A stretch of DNA of 14,599 bases from Streptomyces sp. NRRL WC-3549. GTDB taxonomy: Bacteria; Actinomycetota; Actinomycetes; Streptomycetales; Streptomycetaceae. Positions within the stretch are counted from its first letter, which is position 1. Every line of letters begins with the position of its first letter. The position numbers and the translations under genes were made by a program. This document shows positions 5,964 through 12,908 of the stretch, piece after piece. The stretch lies in NCBI RefSeq assembly GCF_000721935.1, contig NZ_KL585394.1, forward strand, positions 213,485 through 228,083, in the 5' to 3' direction. Under the pieces are notes generated by a model that was given only the letters and a program-made list of their open reading frames with translations, made no database searches and had not been told where the DNA came from.

Positions 5964-7718
5964 GTGCGCAAGGTGCTCATCGCCAACCGTGGCGAAATCG
6001 CTGTCCGCGTCGCTCGGGCTTGCCGGGATGCCGGAATCGCCAGCGTAGCCGTCTACGCCGATCCGGACCGGGACGCTCTGCACGTCCGCGCGGCCGATGA
6101 GGCGTTCGCTCTGGGCGGTGACACCCCGGCCGCCAGCTACCTGGACATGGCCAAGGTGCTCCAGGCCGCCAAGGACTCCGGGGCGGACGCGATCCACCCG
6201 GGCTACGGCTTCCTGTCGGAGAACGCCGAGTTCGCCCAGGCCGTGCTGGACGCCGGTCTGACCTGGATCGGCCCGCCGCCGCAGGCGATCCGGGACCTGG
6301 GTGACAAGGTCGCGGCCCGGCACATCGCCCAGCGCGCCGGCGCCCCGCTGGTGGCCGGCACCGCCGACCCGGTGTCCGGGGCCGAGGAGGTCGTGGCCTT
6401 CGCCGAGGAGAACGGCCTGCCGATCGCGATCAAGGCGGCCTTCGGCGGCGGCGGGCGCGGTCTGAAGGTGGCCCGCACCCTGGAGGAGATCCCCGAGCTC
6501 TACGACTCGGCGGTCCGTGAGGCGGTCGCGGCCTTCGGGCGCGGCGAGTGCTTCGTGGAGCGTTACCTGGACAAGCCCCGGCACGTGGAGACCCAGTGCC
6601 TGGCCGACACCCACGGCAACGTCGTCGTCGTCTCGACCCGTGACTGCTCGCTGCAGCGCCGCCACCAGAAGCTCGTCGAGGAGGCGCCCGCCCCCTTCCT
6701 GAGCGAGGCTCAGAACGCCGAGCTGTACCGGGCGTCGAAGGCGATCCTGAAGGAGGCCGGCTACGTCGGCGCCGGCACGGTCGAGTTCCTCGTCGGTCTG
6801 GACGGCACGATCTCGTTCCTGGAGGTCAACACCCGTCTCCAGGTCGAGCACCCGGTCACCGAGGAGGTCACCGGCCTCGACCTGGTGCGCGAGATGTTCC
6901 GCATCGCCGACGGCGAGGAGCTGGGGTACGACGACCCGGCCGTGCGCGGTCACTCCTTCGAGTTCCGTATCAACGGTGAGGACCCGGGCCGCGGCTTCCT
7001 GCCCGCGCCGGGCACCGTCACCCTCTTCGCCCCGCCGACCGGTCCCGGTGTCCGGCTGGACGCGGGGGTCGAGTCGGGCAGTGTCATCGGCCCGGCGTGG
7101 GACTCGCTGCTGGCCAAGCTGATCGTGACCGGCGCGACCCGGCAGCAGGCGCTGCAGCGGGCGGCGCGGGCGCTGGCCGAGTTCACGGTCGAGGGCATGG
7201 CCACGGCCATCCCCTTCCACCGTGCGGTCGTCGTGGACCCGGCGTTCACCTCGGACCCCTTCCGGGTCCACACCCGGTGGATCGAGACCGAGTTCGCCAA
7301 CGAGATCAAGCCGTTCACCGTGCCTGCCGAGGCGGAGGCGGACGAGGACTCCGGCCGCGAGACCGTCGTCGTCGAGGTCGGCGGCAAGCGCCTGGAGGTC
7401 TCCCTGCCCTCCTCGCTCGGCATGAGCCTGGCACGCACCGGCCTGGCGGCCGGAGCGAAGCCCAAGCGCCGCGCGGCGAAGAAGGCCGGCTCGGCCGCCT
7501 CGGGCGACACCCTGGCCTCGCCCATGCAGGGCACGATCGTCAAGATCGCGGTCGAGGAGGGCCAGGAGGTCAAGGAAGGCGACCTCGTCGTCGTCCTCGA
7601 GGCCATGAAGATGGAACAGCCCCTCAACGCCCACCGCTCCGGCACCGTCAAGAGCCTCGCCGCGACCGTGGGTACCTCGGTCTCCTCCGGCGCCGTGATC
7701 TGCGAGATCAAGGACTGA
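5964..7718 (+). CDS. accA2: Acyl-CoA carboxylase alpha subunit (biotin carboxylase + carrier domain)
   Basis: This subunit carboxylates its own biotin with ATP and bicarbonate and presents it to the beta subunit. It has 584 residues. The biotin carboxylase N-domain starts [14 protein letters not shown]. The ATP-grasp has K157 and the glycine loop GGGGRG (161-166). [10 protein letters not shown] (287-296) is the catalytic segment. A linker with a basic [10 protein letters not shown] stretch (about 500) leads to the carrier domain, where K549 in EAMKMEQ is the biotin site, 36 residues from the end. AAGGAGG lies 8 nt before GTG, which fixes the start. No gene for a separate carrier protein is seen. 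It likely partners with the beta and epsilon subunits at 2389-4206 and perhaps with acetyl-CoA-specific beta subunits elsewhere in the genome. A large hairpin follows at 7741-7792. Confidence 0.96.
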   Translation: MRKVLIANRGEIAVRVARACRDAGIASVAVYADPDRDALHVRAADEAFALGGDTPAASYLDMAKVLQAAKDSGADAIHPGYGFLSENAEFAQAVLDAGLTWIGPPPQAIRDLGDKVAARHIAQRAGAPLVAGTADPVSGAEEVVAFAEENGLPIAIKAAFGGGGRGLKVARTLEEIPELYDSAVREAVAAFGRGECFVERYLDKPRHVETQCLADTHGNVVVVSTRDCSLQRRHQKLVEEAPAPFLSEAQNAELYRASKAILKEAGYVGAGTVEFLVGLDGTISFLEVNTRLQVEHPVTEEVTGLDLVREMFRIADGEELGYDDPAVRGHSFEFRINGEDPGRGFLPAPGTVTLFAPPTGPGVRLDAGVESGSVIGPAWDSLLAKLIVTGATRQQALQRAARALAEFTVEGMATAIPFHRAVVVDPAFTSDPFRVHTRWIETEFANEIKPFTVPAEAEADEDSGRETVVVEVGGKRLEVSLPSSLGMSLARTGLAAGAKPKRRAAKKAGSAASGDTLASPMQGTIVKIAVEEGQEVKEGDLVVVLEAMKMEQPLNAHRSGTVKSLAATVGTSVSSGAVICEIKD

Positions 7719-7740
7719 GCGGCCCCGCCTCACCACCCGG

Positions 7741-7792
7741 CCGCCCGGCCGCCCGACCGCACGCGTCCGCGTGCCCGACGGCGGCCGGGCGG
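7741..7792 (+). terminator. Nested hairpin terminator after accA2
   Basis: CCGCCCGGCCGCC (7741-7753) and GGCGGCCGGGCGG (7780-7792) form a perfect 13-bp GC-only stem. Inside it GCACGCG (7759-7765) and CGCGTGC (7768-7774) form a second stem. It begins 23 nt after the alpha-subunit stop and ends 45 bp before the tetR start, so the two genes are probably separate transcripts. Confidence 0.7.
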
Positions 7793-7837
7793 TCGGTGGC
7801 ATCCTGGACCCGGAGTGGACACCAGGAGGGCAGTGCG

Positions 7838-8434
7838 ATGGCGACGAGCAGTACGACGGGCACGCGGGCCCCGGCCCGCCCCATGCGCGCCGACGCGCGC
7901 CGCAACTACGACCGGCTGCTCGGCGAGGCCCGTACGTCGTTCGCGGAGCACGGCACGGACGCCTCGCTGGAGGACATCGCCCGGCGCGCGGGCGTCGGCA
8001 TCGGCACCCTGTACCGGCACTTCCCCAACCGGCACGCCCTGATGAACGCGGTGTTCCAGGAGGCGCTGACCGCGCTGCTGGCCCGCTCCCGGGAGTTGGC
8101 CGGGTCCGAGCAGCCCTGCGTCGCGCTGGTGGAGTGGCTGGGCGCGCTCGTGAGCCACGCGGGAGAGTACCGCGGCCTGGCTCAGGCCCTCATGTCCGCA
8201 TCGGCGGACCGCACCTCCGCCCTGACCCAGTGTCACGTACCGCTGCGACAGGCGGGCGCCCTGCTGCTGGAGCGGGCCAAGGCCAACGGCGCCGTACGGG
8301 CGGACGTCTCGATCGACGACCTGTTGCAGCTGACGAACGCGATCGCCCTGGCGGCGGAACAGACCCCGGCGGACCCGGACCTGGCCAACCGCCTGCTGCG
8401 CCTCACCCTCCAGGGGCTACGCGCCGAGCCCTGA
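7838..8434 (+). CDS. TetR/AcrR family transcriptional regulator
   Basis: The product is a 198-residue dimeric DNA-binding repressor type. The N-terminal arm (1-20) is disordered. RRNYDRLLGEARTSFAEHG begins the DNA-binding domain, and SLEDIARRAGVGIGTLYRHF (43-62) is the helix-turn-helix. The C-terminal half, with EWLGALVSHAGEYRGLAQAL and LLLERAKANGAVRADV, resembles the SbtR-like ligand-binding domain. AGGAGG lies 8 nt before the ATG. It is placed just after the carboxylase alpha subunit and converges with the DeoR gene. I find no obvious operator nearby, and the ligand and targets are unknown. Confidence 0.93.
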   Translation: MATSSTTGTRAPARPMRADARRNYDRLLGEARTSFAEHGTDASLEDIARRAGVGIGTLYRHFPNRHALMNAVFQEALTALLARSRELAGSEQPCVALVEWLGALVSHAGEYRGLAQALMSASADRTSALTQCHVPLRQAGALLLERAKANGAVRADVSIDDLLQLTNAIALAAEQTPADPDLANRLLRLTLQGLRAEP

Positions 8435-8448
8435 GCCGGATGTCCGGC

Positions 8449-8469
8449 GGGCGCGCTCCCCCCGCGCCC
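8449..8469. terminator. Hairpin between convergent tetR and deoR genes
   Basis: GGGCGCG (8449-8455) and CGCGCCC (8463-8469) pair perfectly around a 7-nt C-rich loop. It fills most of the 38-bp gap between the two stop codons and could stop both transcripts. Confidence 0.45.
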
Positions 8470-8472
8470 CGT

Positions 8473-9441
8473 CTACCGGCGCCGGAGATCCGCCACCCGG
8501 GCCCGCTCCCCGGGCCCCTCCGCCAGGGACGCGCTGCGCAGCTGCGGCCCGAGGCCGGCCGGGCCGCCGCCGCCCGGGTGCGTACGCCGCTGGCCCGGCA
8601 GCGGCATCTCACGGCGCGGCCGGTGCCCCTGCACCGGCCCCTCGCCACCGCCCTCCGAGTCCGGCCCCGCGACCGTGATCTCGACGCCCTGGTCCGCCAG
8701 GGCCTGCAGCTCGGTGGCGGCCCGTTCGTCGTGGGCCGGCGGCTCGTCGGTCACCAGGCGGGTGATCAGCTCCGTGGGCACGGTCTGGAACATGGTGTCG
8801 GAACCGAGCTTCGTGTGGTCCGCCAGGACCACCACCTCCGCGGCGGCCTGCACCAGCGCCCGGTCCACGCTCGCCGAGAGCATGTTGGACGTGGACAGCC
8901 CGCGTTCCGCGGTCAGTCCACTCCCGGAGAGGAACGCCCGGGAGACCCGCAGCCCCTGGAGGGACTGCTCGGCCCCGCTGCCCACGAGCGCGTAGTTGCT
9001 CCCGCGCAGGGTGCCACCGGTCATCACCACTTCCACCCGGTTGGCATGGGCCAACGCCTGGGCGACCAGCAGCGAGTTGGTGACCACGGTCAGTCCGGGG
9101 ACGCGTGCGAGCCGGCGGGCCAGCTCCTGCGTGGTCGTACCGGCACCGACCACGACGGCCTCGCCCTCACCGACCAGTCCGGCGGCCAGGTCGGCGATGG
9201 CCGTCTTCTCCGCGGTGGAGAGATGGGATTTCTGCGGAAAGCCGGACTCCCGCGTAAAACCGCCCGGCAAGACCGCACCGCCGTGCCGGCGGTCGAGGAG
9301 TCCTTCTGCCTCCAGCGCCCGCACGTCCCGCCGTACGGTCACTTCCGAGGTCTGGACGACGCGGGCGAGCTCACGGAGCGATACCGCCCCGTTGGCGCGC
9401 ACCATTTCGAGGATCAACTGACGACGTTCTGCAGCGAACAC
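8473..9441 (-). CDS. DeoR/GlpR family transcriptional regulator
   Basis: This family of repressors binds phosphorylated sugars or nucleosides. Here the 322 residues comprise an N-terminal winged helix-turn-helix (1-57, RRQLILEMV...SEVTVRRDVRALEAEGLLDRRHGGAVL) and an ISOCOT-like sensor domain (about 75-235) with GAGTTTQ, TNSLLV, GGTLR, GLTAERGLST and ADHTKLG, all standard landmarks. A low-complexity Gly/Pro/Arg tail of about 60 residues is longer than in typical members. GTG at 9441 has no ribosome binding site; TACTGT lies 7 nt upstream. It is near the nucleoside phosphorylase and mutase, so control of nucleoside or pentose use is reasonable but unproven. Confidence 0.93.
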   Translation of the reverse strand: MFAAERRQLILEMVRANGAVSLRELARVVQTSEVTVRRDVRALEAEGLLDRRHGGAVLPGGFTRESGFPQKSHLSTAEKTAIADLAAGLVGEGEAVVVGAGTTTQELARRLARVPGLTVVTNSLLVAQALAHANRVEVVMTGGTLRGSNYALVGSGAEQSLQGLRVSRAFLSGSGLTAERGLSTSNMLSASVDRALVQAAAEVVVLADHTKLGSDTMFQTVPTELITRLVTDEPPAHDERAATELQALADQGVEITVAGPDSEGGGEGPVQGHRPRREMPLPGQRRTHPGGGGPAGLGPQLRSASLAEGPGERARVADLRRR

Positions 9442-9448
9442 GGAACTG

Positions 9449-9480
9449 ACAGTAACCTGACCGTGGGTTGCTTTTCAGCA
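9449..9480 (-). promoter_or_regulatory. -10 element for leaderless deoR, with small inverted repeat
   Basis: On the minus strand TACTGT (9449-9454) precedes the GTG start by 7 nt. About 17 bp upstream, TGCT-TTTC-AGCA (9469-9480) is a short inverted repeat overlapping the expected -35, a possible self-regulatory operator. The repeat is short and could be chance. Confidence 0.4.
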
Positions 9481-9512
9481 GTTTGCGCCGAATAACAGAA
9501 GTTGTACATGGA

Positions 9513-9542
9513 CGGGGCCTCCCAGTGGTATAGGAGGCCCCG
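9513..9542. terminator. 10-bp-stem hairpin between lpdA-like gene and deoR
   Basis: CGGGGCCTCC (9513-9522) and GGAGGCCCCG (9533-9542) pair perfectly around CAGTGGTATA. It is 71 bp before the deoR start and 90 bp beyond the end of the upstream flavoprotein gene on the same strand, and fits a factor-independent terminator without a T-tract. Confidence 0.7.
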
Positions 9543-9591
9543 CCGTCGTTCAGGAGTCGTCCGGGAGCGGTCGCGGGCCTGACGCCCGTCG

Positions 9592-9608
9592 TCCGGCGGG
9601 CCGCCGGA
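9592..9608 (-). terminator. Short hairpin just after the LpdA-like gene
   Basis: TCCGGCG (9592-9598) and CGCCGGA (9602-9608) form a 7-bp stem with a 3-nt loop, 24 bp beyond the stop codon at 9633. It may act with the stronger hairpin at 9513-9542. Confidence 0.4.
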
Positions 9609-9632
9609 GACCGGGCGGTCCGCCGACCGCGC

Positions 9633-11072
9633 CTACGCCTCGCCCGCGCCCTTGCGGGTGTGCAACTGCCGGGCCACTTCGGCGATCGATCCCGACAGGG
9701 ACGGGTACACGGTGAAGGCGTTCGCGATCTGCTCCACCGTCAGGTTGTTGTCGACCGCGATCGAGATCGGGTGGATCAGCTCGCTGGCGCGCGGCGCGAC
9801 GACGCAGCCGCCGACGACGATCTCGGTCCCCGGCCGGCAGAAGATCTTGACGAAGCCGTCCCGGATGCCCTGCATCTTGGCGCGCGGGTTGCGCAGCAGC
9901 GGCAGCTTCACCACGCGGGCGTCGATCCTGCCCGAGTCGACGTCGGCCTGGCTGTAGCCGACCGTGGCGATCTCGGGGTCGGTGAAGACGTTGGCGGAGA
10001 CCGTCTTGAGGTTCAGCGGGGTCACCGCGTCGCCGAGGAAGTGGTACATGGCGATACGTCCCTGCATCGCGGCGACCGAGGCCAGCGCGAAGACGCCGGT
10101 GACGTCACCGGCCGCGTACACCCCGGGGGCGCTGGTACGCGAGACGCGGTCGGTGCGGATGTGCCCGGAGTCCTTGAGCTGGACCCCGGCCTCCTGAAGG
10201 CCCATGCCCGCCGTGTTGGGGATCGCGCCGACCGCCATCAGGCAGTGCGTGCCGGAGATGACCCGGCCGTCGGCCAGGGTGACCTCGACCCGGTCACCGA
10301 CGCGCTTGGCGGCCTGGGCCCGGGAGCGGGCCATGACGTTCATGCCGCGGCGCCGGAAGACGTCCTCCAGGACGGCGGCGGCGTCCGGGTCCTCGCCGGG
10401 CAGCACCCGGTCGCGGGAGGAGACGAGGGTCACCCGGGAGCCGAGCGCCTGGTAGGCGCCGGCGAACTCGGCGCCGGTGACGCCCGAGCCGACCACGATG
10501 AGCTCCTCGGGGAGCTCGTCGAGGTCGTAGACCTGGGTCCAGTTCAGGATGCGCTCGCCGTCCGGCTGGGCGTCCGGGATCTCGCGGGGGTGGCCGCCGG
10601 TCGCGATCAGGACGGCGTCGGCGGTGAGCCGCTCCTCGCTGCCGTCGGCGGCGGTCACCACGACCTGGCGGGAGCCGTCGGCGGCCTGGAGCCCTTCGAG
10701 CCGGCCACGGCCGCGCATGACGCGGGCGCCCGCGCGCGTCACGGAGGCGGTGATGTCGTGGGACTGCGCGAGCGCCAGGCGCTTGACCCTGCGGTTCACC
10801 TTGCCGAGGTCCACGCCGACCACGCGCGCGGCCTGCTCGTTGTACGGGGTGTCGTCGGCGACGATGATGCCCAGCTCCTCGTAGGAGGAGTCGAAGGTGG
10901 TCATCACCTCGGCCGTCGCGATCAGGGTCTTCGAGGGCACGCAGTCGGTGAGTACCGAGGCCCCGCCGAGGCCGTCGCAGTCGACGACGGTCACCTCCGC
11001 GCCGAGCTGGGCGCCCACCAGTGCCGCCTCGTAGCCGCCGGGGCCGCCGCCGATGATCACGATCCGGGTCAC
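9633..11072 (-). CDS. LpdA-like NAD(P)H-quinone dehydrogenase (lipoamide dehydrogenase fold)
   Basis: This FAD flavoprotein has 479 residues. IVIIGGGPGGYEAA (4-17) binds FAD, VVGSGVTGAEFAG binds NAD(P), and VYAAGDVTGVF is the second FAD motif. True lipoamide dehydrogenases have a CxxxxC disulfide; here the segment is SVLTDC, so S39 replaces the first cysteine and only C44 remains. The C-terminal HPTLSE dyad is also lost, reading YPSLSG. M. tuberculosis LpdA (Rv3303c), a quinone reductase, is known to have lost these features, so this is probably an NAD(P)H:quinone reductase and not part of a keto-acid dehydrogenase. The GTG at 11072 has GAGG about 10 nt upstream and starts just before the FAD motif, so it is preferred over longer readings. 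It lies divergent from the cyclotransferase-like gene. Confidence 0.92.
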   Translation of the reverse strand: MTRIVIIGGGPGGYEAALVGAQLGAEVTVVDCDGLGGASVLTDCVPSKTLIATAEVMTTFDSSYEELGIIVADDTPYNEQAARVVGVDLGKVNRRVKRLALAQSHDITASVTRAGARVMRGRGRLEGLQAADGSRQVVVTAADGSEERLTADAVLIATGGHPREIPDAQPDGERILNWTQVYDLDELPEELIVVGSGVTGAEFAGAYQALGSRVTLVSSRDRVLPGEDPDAAAVLEDVFRRRGMNVMARSRAQAAKRVGDRVEVTLADGRVISGTHCLMAVGAIPNTAGMGLQEAGVQLKDSGHIRTDRVSRTSAPGVYAAGDVTGVFALASVAAMQGRIAMYHFLGDAVTPLNLKTVSANVFTDPEIATVGYSQADVDSGRIDARVVKLPLLRNPRAKMQGIRDGFVKIFCRPGTEIVVGGCVVAPRASELIHPISIAVDNNLTVEQIANAFTVYPSLSGSIAEVARQLHTRKGAGEA

Positions 11073-11323
11073 GAAAAGTCCGCCTCGCGTGGTGTCATCC
11101 CGCGGCCGTCTGCCGCCCCGGCCGGGGGTCCGGGGGATCGCCCCGGGGTATGCAGTACGTAGTTCATTGTCCCGCACCCCCCGACCCGCTTCGCCCCGGG
11201 GCCCTCCATCCGGGAACGCGCCCGGTCCCGCCTCCGCGTTCCGGCCCCGGCACGCCGGTCGGGACCGTGCCTCCGGCCGGCGGAACCGGGCGTGTTCCCC
11301 GTCGCCTCCCGTACCCTCGACCC
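11073..11323. promoter_or_regulatory. 251-bp divergent promoter region
   Basis: This gap separates the LpdA-like gene from the cyclotransferase-like gene. It is G+C-rich apart from a small island around 11150-11170 (GTATGCAGTACGTAGTTCAT), which contains TACGTA and is the likeliest place for the leftward promoter. I could not define -35/-10 pairs with confidence. TACCCT at 11312-11317 belongs to the rightward gene. No gene is seen. Confidence 0.35.
11312..11317 (+). promoter_or_regulatory. -10 element for leaderless cyclotransferase-like gene
   Basis: TACCCT is followed by 6 nt and the ATG at 11324, with no ribosome binding site in between. Confidence 0.5.
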
Positions 11324-11761
11324 ATGTCGCTCTACGCCGCGTACGCCGGCAACCTCGACGCGCGGCTGATGACGCGCCGCGCCCCGCATTCACCGCTGCG
11401 CGGCACCGGCTGGCTGAACGGCTGGCGGCTGACCTTCGGCGGGGAGCAGATGGGCTGGGAAGGCGCCCTGGCCACGGTGGTGGAGGCACCCCGGTCCCAG
11501 GTCTTCGTCGCGCTGTACGACCTGGCGCCGATGGACGAGGACTCGATGGACCGCTGGGAGGGTGTCGGCCTCGACATCTACCGCCGCATGCGGGTGCGCG
11601 TCCACACCCTGGACGGCGAGGAACCGGCCTGGATGTACGTGCTGAACGGCTACGAGGGCGGTCTGCCCTCCGCCCGGTACCTGGGCGAGGTGGCGGACGC
11701 CGCCGAGTCCGCGGGTGCCCCGCACGACTACGTGATGGGCCTGCGCAAGCGCCCCTGCTGA
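11324..11761 (+). CDS. Gamma-glutamylcyclotransferase-like protein
   Basis: The fold cyclises gamma-glutamyl groups to 5-oxoproline and releases an amine or amino acid; the exact substrate here is unknown. The 145 residues start YAAYAGNL, equivalent to the family YFAYGSNL substrate loop but with A-G in place of G-S. WEGVGLDIYRR (78-88) contains E79, in the position of the catalytic glutamate. W102-R118 (AWMYVLNGYEGGLPSAR) is the usual closing strand and tail. It is a single gene, divergent from the LpdA-like gene and 114 bp before the phosphorylase. An enzyme acting in protein or antibiotic side-chain chemistry (BtrG-like) is possible, but no such cluster is nearby. Confidence 0.87.
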   Translation: MSLYAAYAGNLDARLMTRRAPHSPLRGTGWLNGWRLTFGGEQMGWEGALATVVEAPRSQVFVALYDLAPMDEDSMDRWEGVGLDIYRRMRVRVHTLDGEEPAWMYVLNGYEGGLPSARYLGEVADAAESAGAPHDYVMGLRKRPC

Positions 11762-11838
11762 CCCGCCCGGAGGCCGCCCGGCGCGGCGCTTCTGTACGAA
11801 CGCACGAACAGGTCGCGCCAGACTCTGGACCCGCACAT

Positions 11839-11868
11839 CTACGCGCGTAGGGAATCAGCGGTTACCCT
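11839..11868 (+). promoter_or_regulatory. Leaderless promoter of the phosphorylase with palindrome at -35
   Basis: TACCCT (11863-11868) is followed by 7 nt and GTG at 11876, with no ribosome binding site. CTACGCGCGTAG (11839-11850) is a perfect 12-bp palindrome covering the expected -35 region, so it may be an operator. Upstream, ACGAAC occurs twice 2 bp apart near 11800. Regulator unknown; the DeoR protein is one candidate. Confidence 0.45.
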
Positions 11869-11875
11869 CATCCGC

Positions 11876-12700
11876 GTGAACGCATCAGTTATTCCGGACC
11901 ACATCCAGGGCGACCCGCACGCCGCCGCCGCCGACGCCGCCGCCCGCCTGCGCGAGCTGACCGGCGCCGAGACCCATGACGTCGCCCTGGTGATGGGCTC
12001 CGGCTGGGCCCCGGCCGGCGATGCGCTCGGCACGCCCGAGACCGAGTTCCCGGTGACCGCGCTCCCGGGGTTCCCCGCTCCCGCGGTGGAGGGGCACGGC
12101 GGGAAGATCCGCTCCTACCTGATCGGTGGGAAGCGCGCGCTCGTCTTCCTCGGCCGCACGCACTACTACGAGGGCCAGGGCGTCGCCGCCGTCGCCCACG
12201 GTGTCCGTACGGCGGTCGCCGCGGGCTGCCGGACGGTCGTCCTGACGAACGGCTGCGGCGGTCTGCGCGAGGGCATGCGCCCCGGTCAGCCGGTCCTCAT
12301 CAACGACCACATCAACCTCACGGCGGCGTCCCCGATCGCCGGCGCCAACTTCGTCGACCTGACCGACCTGTACTCGCCGCGGCTGCGGGCCCTGTGCCAG
12401 GAGATCGACCCGACGCTCGAAGAGGGCGTCTACGTGCAGTTCCCCGGCCCGCACTACGAGACCCCGGCCGAGATCAACATGGTCCGCGTCATGGGCGGCG
12501 ACCTGGTCGGCATGTCCACCGTGCTGGAGGCCATCGCGGCCCGCGAGGCCGGTGCCGAGGTGCTGGGCATCTCCCTGGTCACCAACCTGGCGGCGGGCCT
12601 GAGCGGTCAGCCGCTGAACCACGAGGAGGTCCTCCAGGCCGGACGGGACTCCGCCACCCGGATGGGCTCGCTGCTGGCTCGGGTCCTGGACCGGATCTGA
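11876..12700 (+). CDS. Purine-nucleoside phosphorylase (trimeric class)
   Basis: The enzyme splits inosine or guanosine (and deoxy forms) with phosphate to free base and (deoxy)ribose-1-phosphate in the cytoplasm. The 274 residues have the low-molecular-mass trimeric family motifs in order: MGSGW phosphate loop (about 40-44), [25 protein letters not shown] with base-binding E195, [16 protein letters not shown], and TNLAAG with N237, which selects 6-oxopurines. No key residue is missing. The GTG start fits the TACCCT hexamer 7 nt upstream; it lacks a ribosome binding site. The mutase that would use its sugar phosphate follows 208 bp later. Symbols punA and deoD are both used for this family. 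Confidence 0.95.
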   Translation: MNASVIPDHIQGDPHAAAADAAARLRELTGAETHDVALVMGSGWAPAGDALGTPETEFPVTALPGFPAPAVEGHGGKIRSYLIGGKRALVFLGRTHYYEGQGVAAVAHGVRTAVAAGCRTVVLTNGCGGLREGMRPGQPVLINDHINLTAASPIAGANFVDLTDLYSPRLRALCQEIDPTLEEGVYVQFPGPHYETPAEINMVRVMGGDLVGMSTVLEAIAAREAGAEVLGISLVTNLAAGLSGQPLNHEEVLQAGRDSATRMGSLLARVLDRI

Positions 12701-12728
12701 CCTCGGCGGACGACGCCCCTCCGGCACC

Positions 12729-12805
12729 CGGGCCCGCCGGGCCCGAAACCCAGCCCGTCCGGCGACTGACGGCGCCAGGGGCCGGGGGCGGCGGCCCCCG
12801 GTTCC
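12729..12805 (+). terminator. Two GC-rich hairpins after the phosphorylase
   Basis: The first, CGGGCCCG-C-CGGGCCCG (12729-12745), starts 29 nt after the stop. The second, CCGGGGGC (12782-12789) and GCCCCCGG (12794-12801), has a GGCG loop and can extend to 12778-12805 with two G-U pairs. The stretch that follows (GGTTCCGGGAAGGGGCGGGG) resembles a dispersed Streptomyces intergenic repeat, which I recall only from memory. Confidence 0.6.
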
Positions 12806-12861
12806 GGGAAGGGGCGGGGAGGGGACGAGCCCGCGCAGCGCCACCCCTGTCCCGCCCCGCG

Positions 12862-12895
12862 CCCCCGCACCCACCCCCATCCCACCCGCACCCCC
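12862..12895. other. C-tract with G-quadruplex potential on the minus strand
   Basis: Six runs of 3-5 C (12862-66, 12870-72, 12874-78, 12881-83, 12885-87, 12891-95) are separated by 1-3 nt. The minus strand therefore satisfies a G3+ / loop 1-7 quadruplex pattern. It ends immediately before the GAGAGG ribosome binding site of the mutase gene. Confidence 0.6.
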
Positions 12896-12908
12896 GAGAG
12901 GCGGACCC

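Noticed and set aside
5794..6048. 84-codon open frame overlapping the accA2 start
   Set aside because: It runs into the conserved accA2 N-terminus in another frame and has a Ser/Arg-rich random composition.
5652..7802. 716-codon open frame antisense to accA2
   Set aside because: Same shadow pattern; the sense strand encodes a fully conserved carboxylase subunit.
7097..7837. Longer version of the TetR protein beginning inside accA2
   Set aside because: The extension is a shadow of the carboxylase gene; AGGAGG and the ATG at 7838 give the normal family length.
11073..11489. N-terminal extension of the LpdA-like protein to 618 residues
   Set aside because: The extra sequence is Arg/Gly/Pro-rich noise, and the FAD motif begins right after the GTG at 11072, as in homologues.
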